DNA of 64,000 nucleotides from an uncultured Algibacter sp. (GTDB taxonomy: Bacteria > Bacteroidota > Bacteroidia > Flavobacteriales > Flavobacteriaceae), in NCBI RefSeq assembly GCF_947495675.1, contig NZ_CANLZX010000008.1, forward strand, positions 62,001-126,000, in the 5' to 3' direction. The notes beneath the pieces are model-generated. The model searched no databases and had not been told where the DNA came from. It saw only the letters and a list, made by a program, of their open reading frames with translations. Positions within the stretch are counted from its first letter, which is position 1; every line of letters begins with the position of its first letter. Shown here piece after piece: positions 27,454-37,986 of this stretch. A program made the position numbers and the translations under genes.

Positions 27454-27542
27454 GTGTTAGGGATTGAGAGGTATGTTTAAAATCCTTTTTTATTATTCAA
27501 AAAAGATTGAGTAGCGTAAAGCCCAAACCTTGTGGTAACGCC
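27454..27542 (-). repeat. 89-bp dispersed repeat, copy 1
   Basis: Read on the minus strand it begins GGCGTTACCACAAGG, continues TTTGGGCTTTACGCTAC and ends CAATCCCTAAC. Copy 2 at 32136-32224 has the same ends and the same length. The ends can pair with one another in part (GCGTTA with TAACGC-like). It has no coding capacity of its own and resembles a flavobacterial intergenic REP/MITE-type element. Confidence 0.65.
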
Positions 27543-27547
27543 AAAAA

Positions 27548-27574
27548 CAAAAAACCCCGCTATAAAGCAGGATT
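27548..27574 (-). terminator. Terminator of glyA
   Basis: On the minus strand AATCCTGC (27567-27574) pairs with GCGGGGTT (27553-27560) around a six-base loop, allowing G-U pairs, and a T-rich run follows. It lies 36 bases past the glyA stop. Confidence 0.75.
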
Positions 27575-27610
27575 CTTTTAATCAACACTCAAGCCAATTA
27601 AGACTTAGTT

Positions 27611-28882
27611 TTATACAAATAAAGGTTTATCCTTCATCATGGTATTTACTTTTACTTTAACAGCCTCTAGTGTAGCCTCATCTTCGAAGTTAGTAATTAC
27701 TTCATCAATTAAATCTACAATGGCAGCCATATCTGTTTCTTTTAAACCACGAGTAGTAATAGCAGCCGTACCTAAACGAATACCTGAAGTTACAAATGGT
27801 GATTTATCATCAAACGGTACCATATTTTTATTTACAGTAATATCGGCTTTTACTAAAGCTTGTTCTGCTTGTTTTCCTGATACGTTTTTATTACGTAAAT
27901 CAATTAGCATACAATGGTTATCTGTACCGTTAGAAATAATATTATAATCTTTAGCAACTAAAGCGTTTGCCATAGCTGCTGCGTTTTCTTTTACTTGTAA
28001 TTGGTAATGTAAAAAATCGTCTGTTAATGCTTCTCCAAAAGCTATAGCTTTTGCTGCAATTATATGCTCTAATGGTCCTCCTTGGTTTCCTGGAAATACT
28101 GCAGAATCTAAAAGTGATGACATTTTACGTAAGTTTCCGTTTTTAAGTTTGATACCAAATGGGTTATCAAAATCTTGACCCATCATTATCATACCACCTC
28201 TTGGTCCACGAAGTGTTTTATGAGTTGTTGTAGTTACAATATGACAATGTGGAAGCGGATCATTTAAAATACCTTTAGCAATCATACCAGCTGGATGTGA
28301 GATATCTGCTAATAAAATAGCACCAACGCTATCTGCAATAATTCTAAAACGCTTAAAATCTATATCACGAGAATAAGCTGAAGCTCCTGCTATAATTAGC
28401 TTTGGTTGCTCTTTTGTTGCTATTTCTTGAATTTTATCGTAATTTAAAACACCTGTCTCCTGCTCTACACCGTAAAATGAAGGTTTATATAATTTACCTG
28501 AAAAATTTACTGGCGATCCATGTGTTAAATGCCCACCATGAGACAAATCGAATCCTAAAATTTTATCTCCAGGATTTAAACAAGCATGATAAACCGCTGT
28601 ATTAGCTTGACTACCAGAATGTGGTTGTACGTTAACATAAGCTGCTCCAAATAAAGCTTTTGCTCTATCTATAGCTATTTGTTCTACTTCATCAACTACT
28701 TCGCAACCGCCATAATAACGCTTTCCTGGGTAGCCTTCTGCATATTTATTTGTTAATACAGAGCCTGCTGCTTCCATAACTTGGTCGCTTACAAAATTCT
28801 CTGATGCAATAAGTTCAATACCATGTAATTGGCGTTCTTTTTCAGCTTGAATAAGTTCAAAAATTTGTTCGTCGCGTTGCAT
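27611..28882 (-). CDS. glyA: Serine hydroxymethyltransferase
   Basis: A 423-residue PLP enzyme that converts serine and tetrahydrofolate to glycine and methylene-tetrahydrofolate, the main source of one-carbon units. The PLP lysine is in [15 protein letters not shown] (K222). Other landmarks are IELIASENF (22-30), [15 protein letters not shown] (45-59) and LADISHPAG (191-199). The length is typical. A TANNTTTG-type promoter element lies 27 bases upstream of the start and a terminator follows, so it is probably monocistronic. Confidence 0.97.
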   Translation of the reverse strand: MQRDEQIFELIQAEKERQLHGIELIASENFVSDQVMEAAGSVLTNKYAEGYPGKRYYGGCEVVDEVEQIAIDRAKALFGAAYVNVQPHSGSQANTAVYHACLNPGDKILGFDLSHGGHLTHGSPVNFSGKLYKPSFYGVEQETGVLNYDKIQEIATKEQPKLIIAGASAYSRDIDFKRFRIIADSVGAILLADISHPAGMIAKGILNDPLPHCHIVTTTTHKTLRGPRGGMIMMGQDFDNPFGIKLKNGNLRKMSSLLDSAVFPGNQGGPLEHIIAAKAIAFGEALTDDFLHYQLQVKENAAAMANALVAKDYNIISNGTDNHCMLIDLRNKNVSGKQAEQALVKADITVNKNMVPFDDKSPFVTSGIRLGTAAITTRGLKETDMAAIVDLIDEVITNFEDEATLEAVKVKVNTMMKDKPLFV

Positions 28883-28909
28883 AAAATAGAGTTCTAGTTA
28901 AATAATGTG

Positions 28910-28917
28910 CAAAAATA
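28910..28917 (-). promoter_or_regulatory. Candidate -7 element of glyA
   Basis: Minus-strand TATTTTTG matches TANNTTTG and is 27 bases upstream of the glyA ATG, a typical distance for Bacteroidetes promoters. Confidence 0.45.
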
Positions 28918-29040
28918 GGAAATAGATTAGTTATTAGTAATAAAAAAAGTAGAATTACTTTTAAGTTTTCAACGGTTTATTAACGATTAAATTTAACGCA
29001 TTTTTTAGAGTATTTTTTCTAATTAAATAAAAAAAATGTG

Positions 29041-29048
29041 TAGGTTTG
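29041..29048 (+). promoter_or_regulatory. Candidate -7 element of fahA
   Basis: TAGGTTTG matches TANNTTTG and lies 34 bases upstream of the fahA ATG. No clear -33 TTTG is seen in the preceding AT-rich stretch. Confidence 0.45.
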
Positions 29049-29082
29049 ATAAGAATTCAATAACCCTTTAATATAAAAAGTT

Positions 29083-30363
29083 ATGCCATTATCCGCTAAC
29101 AATCCAGATAGAACTTCGTGGTTACACGTAGACAAAAACTCAGATTTCCCCATTCAAAATATTCCTTTTGGTGTATTCTTAACACGTGATGATATTATTA
29201 CAATAGGTACACGTATTGGTGATACAGCTATAGATTTAGGTGCTTTACACCAATTAGGTTATTTTGAAGGCATTCCGCTTACCGATGATATTTTTCTACA
29301 AGATACACTAAATGATTTTATTGCTGATGGAAGAAAAACTTGGCGTGCTGTTAGAAATAGAATTGCCGAAATTTTTGATGCCAACAACGAAACTTTAAAA
29401 AAGAATACCAAACATAAAGAAACTATTCTTTTCCGTTTAGATGAAATTGAAATGAAACTTCCTGTACAAATTGGCGATTATACAGATTTTTATTCAAGTA
29501 TAGAGCATGCCACCAATGTAGGAACCATGTTTAGAGATCCAGATAATGCATTATTGCCAAACTGGTTACACATTCCTGTTGGGTATCATGGTAGAAGCTC
29601 GTCTATTATTCCTTCTGGAATTCCTGTACACAGACCACAAGGACAAACCTTACCAAACGGAGCAACAGAGCCGGTATTTGGGCCAAGTAAATTGGTGGAT
29701 TTTGAATTAGAAATGGCTTTTATTACCACAGATGCCAACGATTTAGGTGAGCCTATTCCAATTGCTGAAGCCGAAGAGTATATTTTTGGATTGGTTTTAC
29801 TTAATGATTGGAGCGCCCGCGATATTCAAAAATGGGAATATGTGCCTTTAGGTCCATTCTTAGCTAAAAACTTTGCTACATCTATTTCACCATGGATAGT
29901 GACATTAGATGCCTTAGAGCCGTACAAGGTAGAAAGCCCAAAACCATTAAAAAAACAGCTTGATTATCTTAAATTTAAAGGTAAAAAGAGTTACGACATT
30001 AATTTAGAAGTAGCCATACAACCACAAGGATCTAAAGAAAATGTAGTGAGTAACTCCAACTTTAAATATATGTATTGGAATATGTCACAACAACTTGCTC
30101 ACCATACAATTAATGGCTGCCCAGTAAACTCAGGTGATATGATGGGAAGCGGAACAATTTCTGGTCCTACAGAAAATAGTTATGGCTCCATGTTAGAATT
30201 AACTTGGAAAGGACAAAAACCTATTACACTTAAAGATGGTACCGAACGTAAATTTATAAATGATAACGATACAGTTATTATGAGAGGGTATTGCGAAAAA
30301 GATGGAACTCGAATAGGTTTTGGCGAAGTATCAACTAAATTATTGCCAGTTTACAAGAAGTAA
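29083..30363 (+). CDS. fahA: Fumarylacetoacetase
   Basis: A 426-residue enzyme catalysing the last step of tyrosine/homogentisate breakdown, fumarylacetoacetate to fumarate and acetoacetate. Metal and substrate regions are visible: YTDFYSSIEHATNVG (about 128-142), VGYHGRSSSI (about 166-175), EMAFITTDANDLGEPI near 206-221 and LLNDWSARDIQKWEY (about 234-248). Length and motifs fit the FahA family well. No other tyrosine-degradation gene is adjacent. It ends at a clear terminator. Confidence 0.96.
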   Translation: MPLSANNPDRTSWLHVDKNSDFPIQNIPFGVFLTRDDIITIGTRIGDTAIDLGALHQLGYFEGIPLTDDIFLQDTLNDFIADGRKTWRAVRNRIAEIFDANNETLKKNTKHKETILFRLDEIEMKLPVQIGDYTDFYSSIEHATNVGTMFRDPDNALLPNWLHIPVGYHGRSSSIIPSGIPVHRPQGQTLPNGATEPVFGPSKLVDFELEMAFITTDANDLGEPIPIAEAEEYIFGLVLLNDWSARDIQKWEYVPLGPFLAKNFATSISPWIVTLDALEPYKVESPKPLKKQLDYLKFKGKKSYDINLEVAIQPQGSKENVVSNSNFKYMYWNMSQQLAHHTINGCPVNSGDMMGSGTISGPTENSYGSMLELTWKGQKPITLKDGTERKFINDNDTVIMRGYCEKDGTRIGFGEVSTKLLPVYKK

Positions 30364-30386
30364 ATCTTAAAAATTTTAAAATAATA

Positions 30387-30420
30387 AAAACGCTCTTAAG
30401 CTAATGTTTAAGGGCGTTTT
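30387..30420 (+). terminator. Terminator of fahA
   Basis: AAAACGCTCTTAA pairs with TTTAAGGGCGTTTT around a short loop with one mismatch, ending in a run of T. It lies 23 bases after the fahA stop. Confidence 0.85.
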
Positions 30421-30471
30421 CTAGTTTGGCATCATAATTGAAATATTTATATATAACCAAATAATAAGATT

Positions 30472-31650
30472 ATGAAGAAACTACTACTTTTATCCATTTT
30501 CGCAGTATTCATGTTTTCATGTAATACAAGAAAACAAGTTGAAAAAGCTGTTAATTCTGGTAATTACGACCAAGCTATATCTACGGCTTTAAAAAAATTA
30601 GAAACTAATAAACATAAAAAACGTAAATACGATTATGTAATTATGTTACAAGATGCTTATTACAAAGTTGTTGAACGCGATTTAGCAACTATAGCACATT
30701 TAAAAAAAGATAATAACCCAGAGGCTTACAAAGCTATATACGAATTGTATCTAGATTTAAATGCACGCCAAAATGCTATAAAACCTGTTTTACCTTTATC
30801 TGTAGAAGGTAAAAACATAAACTTTAATTTTAATAATTATAGTAATGATATAGCTATTGCTAAAGCAAACGTTTCTGATTATATGTATGAAAAAGGGCTT
30901 AGCCTTTTAGAGTTTGAAGACAAAATAAAAATTAGAGATGCTTACAATACTTTAAGTTATTTAGAGCGTATAAACCCTAATTACGAAAACACACGCGAAC
31001 TCCTAGAAGAAGCTCACCAACGTGGTACAGATTACATTATAGTATCTATTAATAACGAAACACAACAAATAATTCCAAATCGTTTAGAAAATGATTTACT
31101 AAACTTTAACACCTATGGATTAAATAAGTTTTGGAGTGTATATCACACAAATCCTGTAACAAATTTAAATTATGATTATGCTATGAATCTAGATTTAAAG
31201 CGCATAAATATATCGCCAGAACGCGTAAATAAGCAAGAATACATAAGAGAAAGAAATATAATAGATGGTTACGAGTATAAAAAAGACCGCAATGGCAATG
31301 CTGTAAAAGATAGTTTAGGTAAATACATTAAAGTAGATAAAATAGTTAGAGTAAAAGCAAGAGTAATGGAAACTCACCTAATAAAATCTGCTCAAGTTAT
31401 AGGCAATGTTGTTTATAAAGATTTAAAATTAAATCAAACTTTAAACAGTTTCCCTATAGATAGTGAGTTTGTTTTCGAATCTGTTTTTGCAAGATATAGA
31501 GGCGATAAACGTGCATTAAACAATAATGATATAACACTTATAAATAACATACGTGTACCCTTTCCTAGTAACGAGCAAATGGTTTATGATACTGGCGAAG
31601 ATTTAAAATTACAACTCAAGGATATAATTAATTCCTATGCTGTTAGATAA
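30472..31650 (+). CDS. Lipoprotein of unknown function
   Basis: A 392-residue lipoprotein with signal and lipobox ending VFMFSC (C17). Residues 20-170 are mainly paired helices with Lys/Glu-rich surfaces and patterns such as AVNSGNYDQAISTALKKL that look like TPR units. The C-terminal half is more beta-like and rich in Asn and charged residues, with repeated VKARVMETHLIKSAQVIGN-type strands. I recognise this only as a conserved Bacteroidetes hypothetical lipoprotein. Confidence 0.65.
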   Translation: MKKLLLLSIFAVFMFSCNTRKQVEKAVNSGNYDQAISTALKKLETNKHKKRKYDYVIMLQDAYYKVVERDLATIAHLKKDNNPEAYKAIYELYLDLNARQNAIKPVLPLSVEGKNINFNFNNYSNDIAIAKANVSDYMYEKGLSLLEFEDKIKIRDAYNTLSYLERINPNYENTRELLEEAHQRGTDYIIVSINNETQQIIPNRLENDLLNFNTYGLNKFWSVYHTNPVTNLNYDYAMNLDLKRINISPERVNKQEYIRERNIIDGYEYKKDRNGNAVKDSLGKYIKVDKIVRVKARVMETHLIKSAQVIGNVVYKDLKLNQTLNSFPIDSEFVFESVFARYRGDKRALNNNDITLINNIRVPFPSNEQMVYDTGEDLKLQLKDIINSYAVR

Positions 31651-31681
31651 AAAAAACTCCCGATTAAGTCGGGAGTTTTTT
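31651..31681. terminator. Bidirectional terminator
   Basis: The stem CTCCCGA (31657-31663)/TCGGGAG (31669-31675) with loop TTAAG is flanked by six A on the left and a T-run on the right, so it can end transcription of both the lipoprotein gene and the convergent ytxJ. Confidence 0.93.
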
Positions 31682-31696
31682 TATTTAAAATGTTCT

Positions 31697-32086
31697 TTAA
31701 ACAAAACGGTTTAAATCTACATCATTAATAGCACCATGAGAAGCATGTGTAACCACTACCCCGTTTTTAATAACCAAAATTTGTGGCGATTCGTGCAAGA
31801 CTTGAAATTTGTAGCCAACCTCATTGGAAACCTCACGGTAATTTAGCAAATCCAAATAATGCAAATCTATATCATTTTCAGTTAAACCATAAGCTTCTAC
31901 AAATTGATTCATTACCATTCTACTTATCCCACAACGGGTAGAATGTTTAAAAATCACCTGCGTTTTAGTGCTCGATTTATCATTTATAGTCTCTAATTGC
32001 GATAATTCACTTAAAGGAATCCAAGGCAATACTTTTTCTTCTTTTGGTTCAGCATTTCCGCCAAATAATTTATTTATAATTCCCAT
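31697..32086 (-). CDS. ytxJ: Bacillithiol-linked redox protein YtxJ
   Basis: A 129-residue thioredoxin-fold protein from the ATG at 32086. A TTG at 32104 is a poorer start that only adds KRKKY. The single active-site cysteine is C52 in FKHSTRCGISRM, the monothiol pattern of YtxJ (DUF2847), followed by the conserved HESPQILVIKNG stretch with the cis-Pro near residue 96. In bacillithiol-producing bacteria these act as bacilliredoxins. Presence of bacillithiol here is inferred from the family. Confidence 0.85.
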   Translation of the reverse strand: MGIINKLFGGNAEPKEEKVLPWIPLSELSQLETINDKSSTKTQVIFKHSTRCGISRMVMNQFVEAYGLTENDIDLHYLDLLNYREVSNEVGYKFQVLHESPQILVIKNGVVVTHASHGAINDVDLNRFV

Positions 32087-32488
32087 ATACTTTTTTCTTT
32101 TCAATTTTTAATAAGGTATATCAACTTAATATAATGGCGTTACCACAAGGGTCGGGCTTTACATTACAAGTCCTCGCTCCCTTAAAAAAAGTCGCTGTGG
32201 GCTTTTCTTTGCAATCCCTAACGCAAAACGCTTTTGCGCTAACTCAAACCATTAAAATTTTAATCTCGTTTAAGTCAGTCGAAACCATTAACAAAACTTA
32301 CAAACCGACAAAAAGTCACTAATAACAAGACTTAAAGCGACATTTTGTCTTTTAAAATGACTTGGTAAGATTATTGTCTTATACAAGATGTAAAATTAAA
32401 ATAATAAAATAGATTTCTGTTTTACAATTAGAAAAAGAAAAGAAAAATGATAATCCTGGCATAACAGGAATAAACAAAACTTAATAAA
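32087..32488. other. Intergenic region upstream of clpB, with a dispersed repeat
   Basis: This 402-base gap holds the 89-bp repeat copy 2 (32136-32224), then the hairpin CGCAAAACGCTTTTGCG (arms of 7 bp, near 32222-32238), and AT-rich DNA leading to clpB. An open frame at 32134-32322 is produced by the repeat and is not a convincing gene. The clpB promoter is expected in the last 150 bases, but I see no clear consensus element. Confidence 0.6.
32136..32224 (+). repeat. 89-bp dispersed repeat, copy 2
   Basis: Begins GGCGTTACCACAAGGG and TCGGGCTTTAC and ends CAATCCCTAACGC, matching copy 1 (27454-27542) at both ends and in length while the middle differs. The two ends share GCGTTA/TAACGC and AGGG/CCCT complementarity, so the transcript could fold into a long hairpin. 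Confidence 0.7.
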
Positions 32489-35095
32489 ATGAACTTAAAC
32501 AATTATACAATTAAATCGCAAGAAGCCATACAGCAAGCGCAACAAATTGCACAAGGTTTCGGTCATCAACAAATAGAAAACGAACATATTTTCAAAGGGA
32601 TTTTCGAGGTTGATGAAAACGTATTACCATTCCTTTTAAAAAAACTGAATGTAAACGTATCAATTTTAGAACAAGCTTTAGATAAACAATTAGAGAGTTT
32701 TTCAAAAGTATCTGGTGGCGAACTCATGCTTTCAAGAGAAGCAGGAAAAACACTTAACGAGGCATCTATCATTGCTAAAAAAATGAAAGACGACTATGTA
32801 TCAATAGAGCATTTAATACTAGCTGTTTTTAATTCCAAAAGCAAAATAGGACAAATGCTAAAAGATCAAAGTGTTACAGAAAAAGGCCTAAAGGCTGCCA
32901 TAGACGAATTGCGTAAGGGAGAAAATGTAACCTCTCAAAGTCAAGAAGAAACTTATAATTCGCTTAATAAATATGCTAAAAACTTAAATCAATTAGCAAA
33001 AGATGGGAAACTAGATCCTGTTATTGGTCGTGATGAAGAAATTAGAAGAATTCTTCAAATTCTATCACGCAGAACCAAAAACAACCCTATACTTATTGGT
33101 GAGCCAGGAACTGGTAAAACTGCCATTGCAGAAGGTTTAGCACATAGAATTATTGATGGTGATATTCCAGAAAATTTAAAAGACAAACAAATTTTTGCCT
33201 TAGATATGGGAGCACTTATTGCAGGTGCGAAATATAAAGGAGAGTTTGAAGAACGCTTAAAAGCTGTTATTAAAGAAGTAACAACAAGCGATGGTGATAT
33301 CGTATTATTTATTGACGAAATACATACACTTGTTGGTGCTGGTGGTGGTCAAGGTGCTATGGATGCAGCTAATATTTTAAAACCAGCCTTAGCCCGTGGC
33401 GAACTTCGTGCTATTGGTGCAACCACTTTAGATGAGTACCAAAAATACTTCGAAAAAGACAAGGCATTAGAGCGTCGTTTCCAAAAGGTAATGGTTGATG
33501 AGCCTGATACAGAGAGTGCTATTTCAATACTTCGTGGTATTAAAGAAAAGTATGAAACACATCACAAAGTGCGTATTAAAGACGAGGCTATTATTGGTGC
33601 GGTAGAATTATCACAACGTTATATCACAAATCGTTTTTTACCTGATAAGGCCATCGATTTAATGGATGAAGCAGCTTCTAAACTACGAATGGAAATCAAT
33701 TCAAAACCCGAAGAATTAGATGTTTTGGATCGTAAAATCATGCAGTTAGAAATTGAAATTGAAGCCATTAAGCGAGAAAAGGACGAAACGAAGTTAAAAT
33801 CTTTACGTTCAGATTTAGCAAATATTAAAGAACAGCGTAACGAGATTAATGCTAAATGGAAATCTGAAAAAGAAGTAGTAGACAATATTCAAAACACAAA
33901 ACAAGCTATTGAAAACTATAAAATAGAAGCAGAAAAAGCAGAGCGTGAAGGTGATTATGGTAAAGTAGCCGAATTACGTTATGGTAAAATTAAAGAAGCC
34001 CAAGAGCAACTTGAAATCTATCAAAAACAATTACAAGAGCACTCTGAAACATCATTAATTAAAGAAGAAGTAACCTATGATGATATTGCAGAAGTTGTAG
34101 CAAAATGGACAGGTATACCTGTTACAAAAATGCTACAAAGTGAACGCGAAAAGCTTTTAAAACTTGAAGACGAATTACATAAACGTGTTGTAGGTCAAAA
34201 TGAAGCAATCGAAGCTGTTAGTGATGCTGTTAGAAGAAGTCGAGCAGGTTTACAAAATCCTAAAAAACCAATAGGAACCTTTTTATTCTTAGGAACTACA
34301 GGTGTTGGTAAAACCGAATTGGCAAAAGCGCTAGCAGAATACTTATTTGATGATGATAATGCCATGACTCGTATAGACATGAGTGAATATCAAGAACGTC
34401 ATGCAGTAAGTAGATTAGTTGGAGCGCCTCCAGGGTATGTTGGGTATGATGAAGGCGGACAGTTAACAGAAGCTGTAAGACGTAAGCCGTATTCTGTTGT
34501 ACTCTTAGATGAAATTGAAAAGGCTCACCCAGATACGTTTAATATTTTATTACAAGTATTAGATGAAGGCCATTTAACAGATAATAAAGGGCGTGTTGCT
34601 GATTTCAAAAACACAATCATTATTATGACATCAAATATGGGAAGTACTATTATTCAAGACCGTTTTGAGGCCACAAAGGATATCGATTCGGCTATTGAAG
34701 CAGCAAAAGTTGATGTGTTAGCATTATTAAAACAAACGGTTCGTCCAGAGTTTTTAAACCGAATAGACGATACAGTTATGTTTACACCATTAAGCAAAGA
34801 AAACATTATTGATATTGTTGATTTGCAGCTTAAAAGTGTTACTAAAATGATTGCACAACAAGGTATAACGTTTGATGCGACACCTGAAGCTGTAGCTTAT
34901 TTAGCAGATAAAGGTTATAATCCAGAATATGGCGCAAGACCTGTTAAAAGAGTCATACAAAAAGAAGTATTAAATGCTTTGAGTAAAGAAATTTTATCAG
35001 GTAAAGTAACTACAGATAGTATTATTCTATTAGATGCTTTTGATGATAAGTTAGTTTTTAGAAATCAAGGCGACTTAGTAGTTGAAGAGTTATAA
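32489..35095 (+). CDS. clpB: ATP-dependent disaggregase ClpB
   Basis: An 868-residue Hsp100 chaperone that extracts polypeptides from aggregates with DnaK. The order is an N-terminal Clp repeat domain (1-145), a first AAA domain with Walker A GEPGTGKT (204-211), a coiled-coil middle domain (about 400-530, highly charged), and a second AAA domain with Walker A GTTGVGKT (602-609) and the ClpB C-terminal domain. The long middle domain distinguishes it from ClpA/ClpC. The length is typical. A terminator follows and it has no operon partner. Confidence 0.97.
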   Translation: MNLNNYTIKSQEAIQQAQQIAQGFGHQQIENEHIFKGIFEVDENVLPFLLKKLNVNVSILEQALDKQLESFSKVSGGELMLSREAGKTLNEASIIAKKMKDDYVSIEHLILAVFNSKSKIGQMLKDQSVTEKGLKAAIDELRKGENVTSQSQEETYNSLNKYAKNLNQLAKDGKLDPVIGRDEEIRRILQILSRRTKNNPILIGEPGTGKTAIAEGLAHRIIDGDIPENLKDKQIFALDMGALIAGAKYKGEFEERLKAVIKEVTTSDGDIVLFIDEIHTLVGAGGGQGAMDAANILKPALARGELRAIGATTLDEYQKYFEKDKALERRFQKVMVDEPDTESAISILRGIKEKYETHHKVRIKDEAIIGAVELSQRYITNRFLPDKAIDLMDEAASKLRMEINSKPEELDVLDRKIMQLEIEIEAIKREKDETKLKSLRSDLANIKEQRNEINAKWKSEKEVVDNIQNTKQAIENYKIEAEKAEREGDYGKVAELRYGKIKEAQEQLEIYQKQLQEHSETSLIKEEVTYDDIAEVVAKWTGIPVTKMLQSEREKLLKLEDELHKRVVGQNEAIEAVSDAVRRSRAGLQNPKKPIGTFLFLGTTGVGKTELAKALAEYLFDDDNAMTRIDMSEYQERHAVSRLVGAPPGYVGYDEGGQLTEAVRRKPYSVVLLDEIEKAHPDTFNILLQVLDEGHLTDNKGRVADFKNTIIIMTSNMGSTIIQDRFEATKDIDSAIEAAKVDVLALLKQTVRPEFLNRIDDTVMFTPLSKENIIDIVDLQLKSVTKMIAQQGITFDATPEAVAYLADKGYNPEYGARPVKRVIQKEVLNALSKEILSGKVTTDSIILLDAFDDKLVFRNQGDLVVEEL

Positions 35096-35470
35096 CAATA
35101 TTCATAGACTATTTGTAACTATTTAGTTTTTAAATAGTCTATTAGTTTGGTTGGTTAGTTGGAAAGCAACGCAAGTCTTATTTAAAGATAAGCGTTGCTT
35201 TTTTATTCGATATAACAAAAAATTTTAATCCTTTTAAACTAAATATAAAATAAACCGTCCAGAATATACTTTTTGGTCGTATATCTAGTTATTAATTAAA
35301 ATAAGTTACCGTTAATCTAAAAATTATGATTTTTTATCGATTATTTGATATAAATTAATAATTTAGCTAGACGATATATTTAAGTATATAAATTTTAATT
35401 AATAGCAATTTGATTTTAATCCATTCCTCAAGGATTTAATCTTTAACAAAAAAAAACCTACTCAATACAC
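35096..35470. other. Intergenic region between clpB and deoC
   Basis: This 375-base gap contains the clpB terminator (35163-35205), then AT-rich sequence with no credible open frame. TATACTTTTTGG at about 35265 resembles a promoter element but is not an exact TANNTTTG match. Confidence 0.55.
35163..35205 (+). terminator. Terminator of clpB
   Basis: AAAGCAACGC (35163-35172) pairs with GCGTTGCTTT (35192-35201), with an inner CTTAT/ATAAG stem, followed by a T-run. It begins 67 bases after the clpB stop. Confidence 0.88.
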
Positions 35471-36214
35471 ATGGAAATTTCCAAATACATAGACTATACA
35501 TTATTAAAACCATCTTCAACCGAACGTGATATTATTGAATTATGTAATACTGCAATAGAAAATCGTTTTTACAGCGTTTGTATAAGCAGTTGTTACGTTT
35601 CTTTAGCAAAACAGTTTCTTGCAGATTCGGATGTAAAGGTTTGTACTGTAGTTGGGTTTCCTTTAGGAAGTATGTCTACTGAAGCTAAAGTCTACGAAGC
35701 AGAAAAAGCTATTGAAGATGGAGCCGATGAAATTGATATGGTTATTAATCTAGGCTACTTAAAAAGTAGAAATCATGTATCTGTTCTTAAAGATATTACA
35801 GATGTTAAATTAGCTATAGGTAAAACACCTTTAAAAGTTATTTTAGAAATTTCAGAATTAAATAAAAATGAAATTATAAAAGCCTGTGAAATTTGCTTAG
35901 ATGCAAAAGCAGACTTTATTAAAACCTCAACGGGGTTTTCTAAAAGTGGTGCCACTTTAACTGCTGTTAAAATTATTAAAAAAACAATTAGAAATAAGGC
36001 AAAAATTAAAGCATCTGGTGGTATTGCAGATTTTGATACTGCAATAAAATATATAGATGCTGGCGCAGATAGAATTGGTACTTCTAAAATTATTAAAAAC
36101 AAAACAAGTAATAGGCAAATTATAAATACCAAAATTTATAAAGAGTATATTGAAACGGTTAGTAATATGAATCCTTCATCTACTAATGCGCAATCTAAAA
36201 AAGTTAAAAATTAG
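35471..36214 (+). CDS. deoC: Deoxyribose-phosphate aldolase
   Basis: A 247-residue TIM-barrel class I aldolase that splits 2-deoxyribose 5-phosphate into acetaldehyde and glyceraldehyde 3-phosphate. The Schiff-base lysine is in FIKTSTGFSKSGAT (K151) and the partner lysine in KIKASGGI (K180). The Asp in DEIDMVINLG (about 86-95) belongs to the active site. A polar tail of about 20 residues extends beyond the barrel. It stands alone, between clpB and the convergent comM. Confidence 0.95.
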   Translation: MEISKYIDYTLLKPSSTERDIIELCNTAIENRFYSVCISSCYVSLAKQFLADSDVKVCTVVGFPLGSMSTEAKVYEAEKAIEDGADEIDMVINLGYLKSRNHVSVLKDITDVKLAIGKTPLKVILEISELNKNEIIKACEICLDAKADFIKTSTGFSKSGATLTAVKIIKKTIRNKAKIKASGGIADFDTAIKYIDAGADRIGTSKIIKNKTSNRQIINTKIYKEYIETVSNMNPSSTNAQSKKVKN

Positions 36215-36352
36215 ATTTAATATTTTACAAAGAATTTAAAGTAGGACAACTTAGCTAATACTAATAATTGTTTAAGACTTGGTTATGTTATAGTATGGAA
36301 ATTTTAAGTTAATTATTTCTGGTTAATATCATCAGTTTAATTTATTTAAATA

Positions 36353-36385
36353 TTTATATGTGTTTTTATAATTAACACATATAAA
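36353..36385. terminator. AT-rich hairpin between deoC and comM
   Basis: TTTATATGTGTT (36353-36364) and AACACATATAAA (36374-36385) form a perfect 12-bp stem around a nine-base loop, directly after the comM stop on the minus strand. There is no strong T-run, so termination efficiency is uncertain. Confidence 0.5.
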
Positions 36386-37921
36386 TTACCCTAACCACCC
36401 ATCACGATCTAAACTACGATATTGAATAGCCTCACTAATATGTGTACCGTTAACTACTTCATCTCCTTCCAAATCAGCAATTGTTCTTGAAACTTTAAGG
36501 ATTCTATCATAAGCTCGAGCAGATAAATTTAATCGTTCCATAGCTGTTTTTAATAATTGCTTAGAACTTTCATCTAATACACAATGTTTACGAATTTGTT
36601 TGGTATTCATTTGTGCATTATAATGTACAGTATCAGAATCTTTAAATCGATTGGTTTGCACTTCTCGTGCTTTTGTTACACGTTTTCTAATATCTACTGA
36701 TGTTTCACCTTTTCTATCATCACTTAACTTATCAAAAGGTACAGGTGTAACTTCAATATGAATATCGATTCTGTCTAATAAAGGACCAGAAATTTTTCCT
36801 AAATAGCGTTGCATTTCTGCAGGCGAAGATGTTATAGGAGCATCAGGATCGTTAAAATAACCACTCGGGCTAGGATTCATACTCGCCACCAACATAAATG
36901 ACGATGGATAGGTTACTGTAAATTTTGCTCTAGAGATTGTTACTTCTCTGTCTTCTAATGGTTGGCGCATTACTTCTAAAACTTCACGTTTAAATTCTGG
37001 TAATTCATCTAGAAATAAAACACCATTATGGGATAAGGAAATCTCACTAGGTTGCGGATAACTGCCACCACCCACTAAAGCAACATTACTAATAGTATGA
37101 TGAGGACTTCTAAATGGACGTTGAGCCATCAAACCAGTATCTTTTACTCTACCAACAACCGAATGAATTTTGGTAGTCTCTAAAGCTTCATGCAAGGTCA
37201 TAGGTGGTAAAATACTCGGCAAACGTTTAGCTAACATAGTTTTTCCTGCACCAGGAGGGCCAATTAATATTATATTATGTCCGCCAGCTGCCGCAATTTC
37301 CATACAACGTTTTATACCTTCTTGTCCTTTAACATCGGAAAAATCAAACTCAGGGAAATCTAGGTTTTTTTCGAATTCTTCTCTCGTATTTATTATGGTT
37401 TGCTCTAACGGTTCGCCTTTATCAAAATAATTAATGACTTGCTCAATATTTTCAACACCATAAACCTCGAGATTATCTACAATAGCTGCTTCTTTAGCAT
37501 TTTGAGAAGGTAGAATAAATCCTTTAAAACCTTCTTCTCTAGCTTTAACAGCTATTGGTAAGGCGCCTTTTATGGGTTGTAAACTACCATCTAAAGACAA
37601 TTCGCCCATGATTAAATATTTATCTAAATCTTCGGCTTTAATTTGGTCGGTTGAAGCTAGAATCCCAATGGCTAGTGTTAAATCGTATGCACTTCCCTCC
37701 TTTCGTAAATCTGCAGGAGACATGTTAATAATAATCTTTTTTCCTGGAATTCTGTATCCGTTATTTTGAAGTGCTGCGGCAATTCTGAAATTACTTTCTT
37801 TAATAGCATTATCGGGTAAACCAACTAGATGGTAACCTATTCCTTTATCTACATTCACCTCAACTGTAATTGTTGAAGCTTCTACACCGAACACGGCGCT
37901 TGCAAAAACTTTTTTAAGCAT
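36386..37921 (-). CDS. comM: YifB/ComM-family Mg-chelatase-like AAA ATPase
   Basis: A 511-residue protein with an N-terminal Lon-like fold (1-190, with FGVEASTITVEVNVDKG), a central AAA+ motor and a C-terminal Mg-chelatase-type domain. Walker A is GPPGAGKT (221-228), Walker B is VLFLDE (301-306), and arginine-finger-type sequences follow. ComM is a helicase for branch migration during natural transformation in Haemophilus. In Bacteroidetes the role is inferred. The ATG at 37921 gives the usual N-terminus. Confidence 0.9.
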   Translation of the reverse strand: MLKKVFASAVFGVEASTITVEVNVDKGIGYHLVGLPDNAIKESNFRIAAALQNNGYRIPGKKIIINMSPADLRKEGSAYDLTLAIGILASTDQIKAEDLDKYLIMGELSLDGSLQPIKGALPIAVKAREEGFKGFILPSQNAKEAAIVDNLEVYGVENIEQVINYFDKGEPLEQTIINTREEFEKNLDFPEFDFSDVKGQEGIKRCMEIAAAGGHNIILIGPPGAGKTMLAKRLPSILPPMTLHEALETTKIHSVVGRVKDTGLMAQRPFRSPHHTISNVALVGGGSYPQPSEISLSHNGVLFLDELPEFKREVLEVMRQPLEDREVTISRAKFTVTYPSSFMLVASMNPSPSGYFNDPDAPITSSPAEMQRYLGKISGPLLDRIDIHIEVTPVPFDKLSDDRKGETSVDIRKRVTKAREVQTNRFKDSDTVHYNAQMNTKQIRKHCVLDESSKQLLKTAMERLNLSARAYDRILKVSRTIADLEGDEVVNGTHISEAIQYRSLDRDGWLG

Positions 37922-37986
37922 ATATTTTGTTTACTGCTTAAATGTAAGAAATGTATTTTAAAATTGAAATAAACTTCAGACTTGTA

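Noticed and set aside
30422..30442. Sigma-54-like TTGGCATC-ATAA-TTGAA before the lipoprotein gene at 30472
   Set aside because: The second element has GA instead of the invariant GC, and no sigma-54 activator is nearby.
32134..32322. 62-codon open frame upstream of clpB
   Set aside because: It is largely the translated 89-bp repeat copy 2 and the hairpin after it.
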